This document shows positions 55,143 to 63,400 of a DNA stretch of 64,000 nucleotides, in pieces; the stretch's first letter is position 1; each line of letters begins with the position of its first letter. Source of the DNA: Maridesulfovibrio sp. (lineage in GTDB: Bacteria; Desulfobacterota; Desulfovibrionia; Desulfovibrionales; Desulfovibrionaceae); contig NZ_OY763930.1 in NCBI RefSeq assembly GCF_963667685.1, forward strand, positions 2,153,501 to 2,217,500, read 5' to 3'. The translations under genes and the position numbers were made by a program. Under the pieces are notes generated by a model, which was not told the DNA's origin, searched no databases, and worked only from the letters and a program-made list of their open reading frames with translations.

Positions 55143-56723
55143 TTGAGAAAAGACGAAGCCAGAGCGTACGCGCGGGGACTTACCCCGGAAAGAGAATTCA
55201 GTGCCGCTTATATGGATGTACGCAACCTGCGTTCATTGCTCCAGAAAGAACCGGAATGCGCGGATGATGAAATACTGCATGCAGTGTGGGATATTCTTAT
55301 GGAGCAACGCTACAGCTCACAGCGGATGTCCCAGCTCCTTTACCGTGAATGCTCAAAAGCTATGGCTGCCATAGGTCATGGCTGCCCGGACTGCGCAGTT
55401 TCGCAATCTGCGTTGCAATTACAGGTTCAGGCTGCATCCAGTTGCAAAAAATACGCATCAATCGAAGCTTCCGGCGGATTGGGTGGACTTCCGTTTAGTA
55501 TTGCGCTGCCTGACCCCCCGGATAATTTTTCCGGTTTCGCGCCCAGCGTAAAGTGGGAGATCCTGCTTAAGAATGCACAAGTTACCGGCGAACCTGTTTT
55601 TTCCGGTCGCAGCGCGGTTATGCAGGCCGAGGGCAATGAGCGTATTTTTGCGATTAAGATTCTGCGCAAGGGTGAAGACCCGCAGGGCTTGCATCTTGAA
55701 GGACGCTGGATGGAGCGGCTTTGCGCAGAAGGTGGACCGGAGAATGTACGTTTTGATTGTCCCAGTCCTTACACTATCGGTGGGCATGTTGTTTTCCGGC
55801 TGGAAGGTCTTCCCGATTGCGTACCGGAAAATTTGCATCCGGAATTTTACGCCATGGCCTATCATGCCCATAGCGACTACTTTGTTTATCCTAATGATGA
55901 CCGGGATGATAAGCGTAGTACCGCGGCAGAAATGCTTGAAATAATGGGACGCAATTCGTTTCTGCTTGGACAGCTTGCCGGACGGGGAATAGTTCATGAA
56001 GCGCCCATTCCTCTTTTTCATAACCGTGTTCAGGCCACCCGCCGCACTGATGAAGGAGTCTACGAATGGCGCAGATTCGGGAGGCTGGACCGCTGGCTTG
56101 ATTCCTGCCGCTACCCGAATTTCGGGCGGTCAGGTCTACGTGACTTTGAACACCTGCGGGTAATGAAACCGGGGCGTGATTCTTTCTACTGGGCCATAGG
56201 CTCCCATTTCATGTCCATCCTTCTGGTGCTGGGCAGCTGGTTCAGGGCGCAGGAACCAGAACTTTGCGGATTAGATGCGGACAACGATCCTATAGACGCA
56301 CGTCATCTGTTTGATTCTGAATTCTTTGAGAAAGCGGTCAAGCGTTGTTTTGACCAGTACTATTCCGGCTTTACCGGAAAAGACTTCTGCAATGAAATAG
56401 ATCTGCACATCCCGAAACTGGTGCAGGACATGATTAATGAGATGGGCGTAGACCGTCACATGTTCGAATTCATGCGGGTGGTGGATCAGGAATTGCTGGA
56501 AGAGAGTGAATTTCGCAAATATCTTATCAAATGCGGCATGGAGCCGGATAAGGCATATTCCATAGAGAAGAACAAGGAAGATATTCCCTTGGTAACCGGA
56601 CCGCATCTCGGGGGTTTCAACAGTACCATATCTTTGCCGGAAATAATCGAATGGTCAGCAATGGCTGCCGGATGCTGTATAGCTTCGCGGGCTTTAGGGG
56701 ACAGGTGGGGTAGGGCCATTTAA
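55143..56723 (+). CDS. Kinase-fold protein, possibly SidJ-related pseudokinase
   Basis: 526 residues from a TTG start with GAGGGATAAA before it. Residues about 150-290 have a kinase-like outline: GRSAVMQAEGN loop, a beta-3 lysine in RIFAIKILRKG (near 170), WMERLC as a possible C-helix, and GRGIVHEAPIPLFHNRV (near 282) at the place of the catalytic loop, though without HRD. Legionella SidJ is a pseudokinase that glutamylates proteins; the resemblance is from memory and unproven. The C-terminus CIASRALGDRWGRAI is repeated, diverged, at 57935-57970 on the other side of the ParA gene. It is convergent with pbpC. Confidence 0.65.
   Translation: MRKDEARAYARGLTPEREFSAAYMDVRNLRSLLQKEPECADDEILHAVWDILMEQRYSSQRMSQLLYRECSKAMAAIGHGCPDCAVSQSALQLQVQAASSCKKYASIEASGGLGGLPFSIALPDPPDNFSGFAPSVKWEILLKNAQVTGEPVFSGRSAVMQAEGNERIFAIKILRKGEDPQGLHLEGRWMERLCAEGGPENVRFDCPSPYTIGGHVVFRLEGLPDCVPENLHPEFYAMAYHAHSDYFVYPNDDRDDKRSTAAEMLEIMGRNSFLLGQLAGRGIVHEAPIPLFHNRVQATRRTDEGVYEWRRFGRLDRWLDSCRYPNFGRSGLRDFEHLRVMKPGRDSFYWAIGSHFMSILLVLGSWFRAQEPELCGLDADNDPIDARHLFDSEFFEKAVKRCFDQYYSGFTGKDFCNEIDLHIPKLVQDMINEMGVDRHMFEFMRVVDQELLEESEFRKYLIKCGMEPDKAYSIEKNKEDIPLVTGPHLGGFNSTISLPEIIEWSAMAAGCCIASRALGDRWGRAI
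56690..56712. repeat. Left copy of the gene-end direct repeat flanking the ParA insertion
   Basis: GGCTTTAGGGGACAGGTGGGGT codes ALGDRWG at the end of the kinase-fold gene. It matches the right copy (57946-57967) at 18 of 22 bases, most differences being synonymous. Confidence 0.7.
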
Positions 56724-56731
56724 GCCCTACC
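56709..56731. terminator. Perfect hairpin at the end of the kinase-fold gene
   Basis: GGTAGGGC and GCCCTACC, 7-nt loop containing the stop codon. No T-run, so a junction palindrome or weak terminator for the convergent genes. Confidence 0.5.
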
Positions 56732-56742
56732 TCTGTTGTAAT

Positions 56743-57825
56743 TTAGATTAGTTCTTTTACAAATTGTTGAATATGTATGAGGGATTCTTGGTAGTTTTTT
56801 TTGGGCAAATTTACTTTTTCCCCATCAGGCATAATATAGTTTGTTCTGTTTGGTAATTCATGCATTGGTATTCCAAGGCTAGCTGAGACTTTTCCTGCAC
56901 TGTGAAAATCTTTCACCTTTGATAAATACAATTCTTCCCAATCGGATGATGAATTTATATTGTTAGTTGGTGACGTGAATAGGTTCGGAAATTTGTTATA
57001 TTGGTCATAGCAAAATTTCACTAATTCTTCTTTAACTGAGTCGAAAGCTGTAGCTACACCAGAATTAATTGTATAGTTATTGAATACGAATTCAAAAAGG
57101 GTTGGAAGGGAAAGATTATCTTTTTCTATCTGTCTATTAAAAGTTAAGATGTTATCAGCATATTTTTTTAGTGCAGACGATGGGTACTTTCCATAAAGTA
57201 ACATCAATAAACTCTTGATTCCTTCTAAAGAACTATAGTCAGCCATCATTGGTACTATTAGGTAGTCAGATGAAGCTAGTGCCATTTGCGTATAGATAGA
57301 GAAGCTTGGATTGCAGTCTATAAATACAGTCATTTTTTTGTATTGATCTTTTGTCTTTTGAAATTGAAGTTCACAGAGTCTTTTTATTGCACTCATGCTT
57401 TCCGTCCACGCGTTTAGATTGGCTGGATTCAAGACAGAGTAATTGAGTGCTAAGGAAAGTGATTCAAGAAATGAGTCACCCGCTATTAAATATACATTGT
57501 CGGGGATGTATTGATTGTGTTTTGATACTTGAATTGCGAAGTTATTTTTTTGAAGACTTGTAAAACCAGAGTTGCCTCTAAGCATCCATTCTAAAAATCC
57601 AACAATGTTTGTTCGTGACATTGTTTGTTGTAGTTTTTGATTTTCTTTATACCCTTTCTCCCCTCCCCCGAGAAGAAACTGTGAAACGTTTGCTTGGGGG
57701 CAAAGATCTAGGACTAAAACTTGTGTGTTGGGGTTATTTTGCGCGTAGAGTGCTGCTGCATTTTGGCATAAGGTTGTTTTGCCAACACCACCTTTGTTGT
57801 TGTAAAACGAGTAGATAGAAATCAT
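56743..57825 (-). CDS. Orphan ParA/MinD-family ATPase
   Basis: 360 residues. The deviant Walker A is FYNNKGGVGKTTL at the N-terminus; VLVLDLCPQANVSQFLLG is the A' motif, IDCNPSFS and LIVPMMADYSSLEG follow. No ParB gene or parS-like site is adjacent. The gene is visibly more AT-rich than both neighbours and uses many A/T third positions, a sign of transfer. Its own promoter is at 57863-57891, and AAGGACACAC precedes the ATG. It is the only gene in an insertion bounded by repeats. Partitioning of a lost plasmid, positioning of a protein or a defence role are all possible. Confidence 0.85.
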   Translation of the reverse strand: MISIYSFYNNKGGVGKTTLCQNAAALYAQNNPNTQVLVLDLCPQANVSQFLLGGGEKGYKENQKLQQTMSRTNIVGFLEWMLRGNSGFTSLQKNNFAIQVSKHNQYIPDNVYLIAGDSFLESLSLALNYSVLNPANLNAWTESMSAIKRLCELQFQKTKDQYKKMTVFIDCNPSFSIYTQMALASSDYLIVPMMADYSSLEGIKSLLMLLYGKYPSSALKKYADNILTFNRQIEKDNLSLPTLFEFVFNNYTINSGVATAFDSVKEELVKFCYDQYNKFPNLFTSPTNNINSSSDWEELYLSKVKDFHSAGKVSASLGIPMHELPNRTNYIMPDGEKVNLPKKNYQESLIHIQQFVKELI

Positions 57826-57862
57826 GTGTGTCCTTATATATGGTAGTTAGTATGAGTTATGA

Positions 57863-57891
57863 TTTATACCCTAATAAATATATGAAGTGAA
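57863..57891 (-). promoter_or_regulatory. Sigma-70-type promoter of the ParA gene
   Basis: Minus strand TTCACT (57891-57886), a 17-bp spacer, TATAAA (57868-57863). Confidence 0.55.
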
Positions 57892-57927
57892 GTTTTATTT
57901 GTCTTCGCTGGTGTTTCTATCGCAGTT

Positions 57928-57970
57928 TGGCTGCATTGCCGCAAGGGCGCTTGGGGATAGGTGGGGTTAA
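57928..57970 (+). pseudogene. Displaced 3' end of the kinase-fold gene (right repeat)
   Basis: Reading plus strand from about 57931: GCIAARALGDRWG and stop TAA (57968-57970). This equals the C-terminus of the gene ending at 56723 (CCIASRALGDRWGRAI) with synonymous codon differences (TGT/TGC, ATA/ATT, GAC/GAT). No homology is left upstream of it. The stop overlaps the pbpC stop on the other strand. It is best read as the former end of the gene before the ParA segment entered, or the remnant of a paralogue. Confidence 0.68.
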
Positions 57971-60273
57971 CGCACCTCAAATTCCAGCGCGTCCGTCCGG
58001 CCCAGTTCGTCACTTACTGATATCCTGTGTTTGCCTGTTGTTATTTCTGTGAAAAGTTTTTTATTAAATTTGCCTGCGGCTACAAGACGTCCGTCTAGAA
58101 ACCAGTACAGGGTTCCGCTATCAGGACCTGCCTCGGCTTTCAGTGCGATCTGCTGAAATTTCAGCGGAGTATCTTTGCGCAGCAGGTAGGGCGTGCCGGA
58201 TGCCGGGGAGATGATCTTCGGAGCAATTCCTGCGGGGATGAGTCCGCAATCCGGGGCCAGCGGAGGCAGTTGCGGGATTTCGAGATTATTCTCCGCCCGC
58301 CAGCGGGCCAGTCTGGCCGGAATGGTGTGGATAATTTTTGTTTTGACCCCCTTGCGTCCAAGGCATCCACCTGAAATGCGGTATCCGCTTTTGCCGTCCA
58401 CAAATATCTGACGGCATTCCTCGCATGGATGCAGCCTTGTTTTTCCGGAAAGTGTCCGGATGCTGGTGAGCTCAGTACAGAACGGTCCGGGGAGCTGGCG
58501 GCTGTGGGCACAGACTTCCACTCTGCTGAGGCCGGGGCCTTCAGGCGGCTTGGGCAGTCTGGCTCCCGGTGAGGCCATTCTGAGCAGTTCAAAAAGCAAT
58601 GGTCCGGCATGCATGGCACCGGAAATTCCCTTGCGCGGCCTGCCATCCGGGTTGCCCACCCATACTCCGATTGCGTACTCTCCCGAAATTCCAACCGCCC
58701 AGGCATCACGGTGTCCGAAGGATGTCCCTGTTTTCCATGCTGTTTCCGGCATGTCCCGGGTCAACATCCAAGTCTCGTTCATCTCGGGTCTCGTCACCGA
58801 AGACAGCATCTCAAGCACCAGCCATGACGATTGAGGTGATAAAATTTCTTTTCCAATATTTTCTTTTCCGGCAGTAGTTCTGAAAGGTTTGAACCTGCCT
58901 CCGTCAGCCAGTGTTGCGTATAAGTTTGTCAGCTCGGTAAGCTTGATTTCGCAACCGCCAAGAGCGAGCGGCAAACCGTATTCCATGGGCTTTTTATCAA
59001 GTGTGCTGATTCCGCCTTTTTTGAGCAGGTCGATGAATTCCGCAACTCCGATGCTGGCAAGGGTGGTAACTGCCGGAATGTTCAGTGATTTTGCCAAAGC
59101 CTGGCGCACTGTTACCTGACCGTGGTAGATTCGGTCATAGTTTTCCGGGGAGTACCCTGCATAATCTATAGGAATATCATAGACATAAGTTTCCGGGACC
59201 AGTTTGCCCTGATCAAACGCCAGACCGTAGATGAAAGGCTTAAGGGTTGAGCCGGGGGAACGCTCGGTATTAGCAAGGTTTATGGCGCCACCGAATCCCT
59301 CCTCGAAAAAATCGGCCGAGCCAACCAAGGCGCGGATTTCACGGCTTGGAATATGGATGATTACGCAGGCTGCGTTGTCGATATCGTCCCCGCGCAGGCG
59401 CGCTACATGGGTCTTGAGTTTTTCCTGTGCAGCCTGCTGCAAATCAGAATCAAGAGTTGTTTTAATTACCGGAACACGGCCATTCCGTTCCAAGACCATA
59501 CGGCAGAAATGTGGGGCATTCAGCGGGACATCCTTTATCGAATCAGGCAGAGGCATCTTTAAGTTGCGTTCGATCTCGTCCTTCGGGAAAACCCCTTTTA
59601 GCGCCAACTGATGCATTACAAGGTCGCGTCCCGCGCGGGACTGTTTTGGATTGCGCAGGGGATCATAGTAAACAGGACCACGTGGGATAGTGGTCAATAA
59701 CGCGGATTCCTCGAGTGAAAGACTCTCCACGCCATGACCGAAATAAAAATGGGAAGCCGCTCCAACCCCGACAATATTACCGCCGTAGGGCAGCATATTC
59801 AGATAAATTTCAAGCAACTCATTATTCGAATGATGCAGCTTGAGTTGTATGGCCCTGAAAGCCTCAATGGTTTTGGAACCCAATGTGCGCTGTTTAGGCT
59901 CTGCCATGCGCGCAATCTGCATGGGTATAGTCGAAGCCCCTGAAACAACGCGTCCGGCTGCGATGTTGCTGATGGCCGCACGGATAATGGAAATAGGATT
60001 GATTCCCGGATGGTATTCGAACCACTGGTCTTCGGAGGCAAGCAGAGTCTTCTTCAATACCGGGGAGATGTCTTCAAAATCAGCATGCATCCGCCGCGCT
60101 CCGTCCGGGGGCAGAAAAATGCGCAGGACTCTGCCTTCGCGGTCTTTCACAACTGAGGCCACCGGTGGATGCAATTTATGTTCAGGAAATGGAAAAATCA
60201 GATCTAGCGCCAAAAAAGACGCGATCAGGAAGAACAAAATTCCAGCAAAAATATAAAGACTTTTCTTCCTCAT
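57967..60273 (-). CDS. pbpC: Penicillin-binding protein 1C
   Basis: 768 residues from the ATG at 60273 (MRKKSLYIFAGILFF); the longer open frame runs into a repeat and is not used. One membrane helix at the N-terminus, the GT51 glycosyltransferase with LLASEDQWFEYHPG and GASTIPMQIAR, a transpeptidase with SPGSTLKPF, SLN and WKTGTSFGH, and a C-terminal BiPBP_C domain (ISPASGTPYLLRKD). PbpC usually travels with a YfhM-like alpha-2-macroglobulin gene, as here, and the pair is thought to protect and mend the wall. Convergent with the kinase-fold gene. Confidence 0.94.
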   Translation of the reverse strand: MRKKSLYIFAGILFFLIASFLALDLIFPFPEHKLHPPVASVVKDREGRVLRIFLPPDGARRMHADFEDISPVLKKTLLASEDQWFEYHPGINPISIIRAAISNIAAGRVVSGASTIPMQIARMAEPKQRTLGSKTIEAFRAIQLKLHHSNNELLEIYLNMLPYGGNIVGVGAASHFYFGHGVESLSLEESALLTTIPRGPVYYDPLRNPKQSRAGRDLVMHQLALKGVFPKDEIERNLKMPLPDSIKDVPLNAPHFCRMVLERNGRVPVIKTTLDSDLQQAAQEKLKTHVARLRGDDIDNAACVIIHIPSREIRALVGSADFFEEGFGGAINLANTERSPGSTLKPFIYGLAFDQGKLVPETYVYDIPIDYAGYSPENYDRIYHGQVTVRQALAKSLNIPAVTTLASIGVAEFIDLLKKGGISTLDKKPMEYGLPLALGGCEIKLTELTNLYATLADGGRFKPFRTTAGKENIGKEILSPQSSWLVLEMLSSVTRPEMNETWMLTRDMPETAWKTGTSFGHRDAWAVGISGEYAIGVWVGNPDGRPRKGISGAMHAGPLLFELLRMASPGARLPKPPEGPGLSRVEVCAHSRQLPGPFCTELTSIRTLSGKTRLHPCEECRQIFVDGKSGYRISGGCLGRKGVKTKIIHTIPARLARWRAENNLEIPQLPPLAPDCGLIPAGIAPKIISPASGTPYLLRKDTPLKFQQIALKAEAGPDSGTLYWFLDGRLVAAGKFNKKLFTEITTGKHRISVSDELGRTDALEFEVR

Positions 60274-60314
60274 CACGAAATTTAATTTACCGACAGTACT
60301 ATTAAAAGTTTTTG

Positions 60315-60392
60315 GGATTCTTAAATCCTTTTTGTAAAAAGGGTTTAAGTCGCAGGAGGCAAAATAATATAAACTAAAAGCGCTTAGCGCAG
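60315..60392. repeat. Interspersed repeat, copy 2 (upstream of pbpC)
   Basis: Starts GGATTCTTAAATCCTTTTT, then AAAAAGGGTTTAAG, CGCAGGAGGCAAAAT and AAAAGCGCTTAGCGC. It has the same order of blocks as copy 1 at 23745-23817. Confidence 0.7.
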
Positions 60393-60393
60393 C

Positions 60394-60433
60394 AAAAAGC
60401 CCCCGGCAGGTTCCCCGAAGGGCCGCCGGAGGC
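60394..60433 (-). terminator. Terminator after the alpha-2-macroglobulin-like gene
   Basis: Minus strand GCCTCCGGC pairs with GCCGGGGGC around a CCCTTCGGGG inner stem-loop, followed by TTTTT. Confidence 0.85.
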
Positions 60434-60440
60434 ATTCATG

Positions 60441-63400
60441 CTATTTTATAATCATCTTACCAAGCGCAGTGGCTGCGGATTTTTCAGGATTATACATCCC
60501 TTCCACCTGCACCGGGGGGACTTTGAACTCCCCACGGGTGACAGCTCGCAGCAGGGTCACATTCTCAATCTTTCCTTTGGCGGGAATTGCAGAGAAAACC
60601 AACACTCGATCATCGCGAATATCTACATGATCAGGGTTAACATTACCTGTGGAAAGCCATGGCAGGTCTTCGCGCGTGGCAAGCTTGGTGTTTTCAGGTT
60701 CCAAGCCTGACGGGAGCAGGCAACTGATTACCGCATTAGGCACGGGCGTGCCGCTTGAGCTGACCACTGTGCGCATGGTCACAAGCTGGCCCTGCTTGAT
60801 GGAATTGATATCCAGCGGTTCTCCGTCACGGGTCAGGAATTCGCGTTTGATCTCAAGGCCGTTGGAATAGGGTTTCCAGCTTTCGGCGGTTGGGACAGCT
60901 CTGCTGCTAATGGACCAGATAAAAGTCCCTTTTTCGGGAGCGGCGTCCAACTCAATGGAAAGCGGTGCATCGCCTTTGATAGTAACCTGAGCTGTTTCGC
61001 CATCCTTGAATACGGCCAGCTCTTTGTCACCGGACATGATCTTTCCGGCGGGATGCGGTGCAGATTTTGTCTGGGAAAAGAAAGTTCCCAGTGCAAGGAA
61101 TCCCAGTGCGTTATCCTGAGTCACGTAGCGTCCGCTGTCTGCCATCAGGTTGTATAATTTGTCTGCCAATTGCGGGATAGCGTCATCCTTGCGGTCGGCT
61201 TCCATACGCACCAGCAGTTCCAGGGCAAGGTCACGGACTTCTGAGCTGAAAAGCTGGTCCTTGTCTTTACCTTTTACTTCAGCTGGCTTGGCGGAGATCA
61301 GTTCCCGATACGCGGCCATGTCGCCGGAAGCGGCAAACGCCCCGGCCAGCAGGGTCAGGGAAAGCTTGTCCATGTCAGCAGCTTTGCGCTCGCGCAGGTA
61401 GTTCATGGGGCCGTGCATCACCTTGCCGGAACGGGCCAGCACATACTGGGCGTAGCAGGGAAGACGGTATGAATAGCCTTCACGGATGGTGTCGGCATAG
61501 TTGTTAGCTGCATATTGCTTGGCCTGATTCAGGAGCATGCTGTCTACCTGAAAGCCGGAGATGGCAGCCTGTTGCAGGAAATGGAGCACGTAAATGGATA
61601 CCCATGGCTCGGAATGGTTCCCGCCGGGCCACATAGCGAATCCGCCGTCGGAAGTCTGCATCATGGAAAGTCTGCTGAGCGCTGACTGGACCATATATTG
61701 CGGCGATTCCATTTCAAAGGATTGCGGCGAAAGCTCACGGGCCAGTTCCGGGAATTTCAATAATGGAAACGCCTGCGATACGGTCTGCTCAGCACATCCG
61801 TACGGATAATGGAGCAGGTAGTCGAGCTGCCCTGCAAGTCTGATCATGGGCTGGTTTCCGATGGTCAGGGTGCGCTCGGCAGTGGCAACTCGCATTCCAG
61901 CAAGATTCGCGGGAAATGCAGTTGCCTTGTCTTTGATGAACCCGGATTTTGAAGAGCGTTGCACAGGCAGTGCCGCGCGGATGTTCATTTCTACTTCTGC
62001 TTTGGCTGTTTCATTATTTCCTACAGCCGAGAATTTGAAGGTCGCCGGGCCGAGGTCCGGTCCGGTGTTGGTGTTGAAAATGGCTGTTTTCTGTCTCCCA
62101 TGAGGCACTGCAAAATCATTCATTTGTATATTCTGATGCAGGGAACCGCTGGCGTCGATAGCAATGTTGAATTTGCCGTCCTTCGGGGTGTCGTTACGAA
62201 CGCTAACGGGTACGCTGAAAGTTTCATCAGGGGCCAGAAAGCGGGGCAGGGTGGGTGTAACCATGAGCGGCGAACGCACGGTTAAGATTTTCGAGGCAGA
62301 CCCGAATTTTTTGCCGTCACTGACGACAGCCATGATGCGGAGCGCTCCACTGAATTCGGGAATTTGGGCATCGAATGTAGCCTTGCCGTTTTTGTCGGCT
62401 GTAAGGATGCCGGACCAGAATGTGACCGGCTTGACCCTGCGGATGGCGGAACTTCCGGCAAACTGCTTCATCATGGCCAGTTCCATGCCGCCACCGGCAA
62501 CGGCCTTGTTGATCGGACCGGCGTCAGGCATGAGAAGCCCGAAAGTATCGGACCAGCGTACTCCAAGCGCGCGCTTGGCATAGAAGTAATCAAACGGGTT
62601 TGGAGTCTTCTGCCCGGTCAGGCGCAGGATTCCTTCATCAACAGCGGCGATGGTCAGTTTTGCCCCCGGTTTGGTCCGGATCTGCATGGTCACGATCTTT
62701 TCCGGACGGGTAGTTTCAGGGCAGTTGATGTCGATGGCGAGTCTGTTGCTTTCGCGATCGACGAAAAGCGGAACTGCCCCGACAGCCCGTGCACTGGAGC
62801 CTGTTTCCAGCTTATTCACTGAGCGGATAAGGGTTGCGGTTACATAGGCGTTAGTGCTGATCCCTTTCTGGACCGGAACTTTTACTGTGGCGGTGTTTCC
62901 TTCCACTGTGAGAGTCTTGGTCCAGCGGATGGAATCGTCTTCAATGGCTACCAGCATCCGTCCGGCAAAGGGAGTGCGGATCTGATACTCGGCCATATCA
63001 CCGGGTTTGTAATCACCTTTACGGGTAGGGATAATTTCAAGGCGGGCCGGATTTTCCAAGGCCCACGGAGAATATCCCCAGCCACCGCAGAAGAAGTCTG
63101 CCTGAGCGGAAACACCGGATGCGGGATCACTGAGAATAACACGGTAGCTGCCGAATTCCGGCGGAGTGACCTTGAATGAACCTGCAGGAGAATCGGCGTT
63201 GATTTCCCGTGTTTCCAGCAATTGCGGATCGCGCTCGGTTACATACTTATATGAACCTGACGGCGTGGAACGCACGATGGTCTGCCAGCGATCGCGGTAA
63301 AGCTTCATGCTCAGCTTTCCGGCCTTGGTTTTATCGCCTTGCGGGGTCAGGGTTACGTAATCGAGTTTTACGGATTCTCCCAGTTCATACCCCTGTTTGG

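Noticed and set aside
56743-57825. Chromosomal or plasmid partition locus
   Set aside because: No ParB gene and no parS-like inverted repeats nearby.
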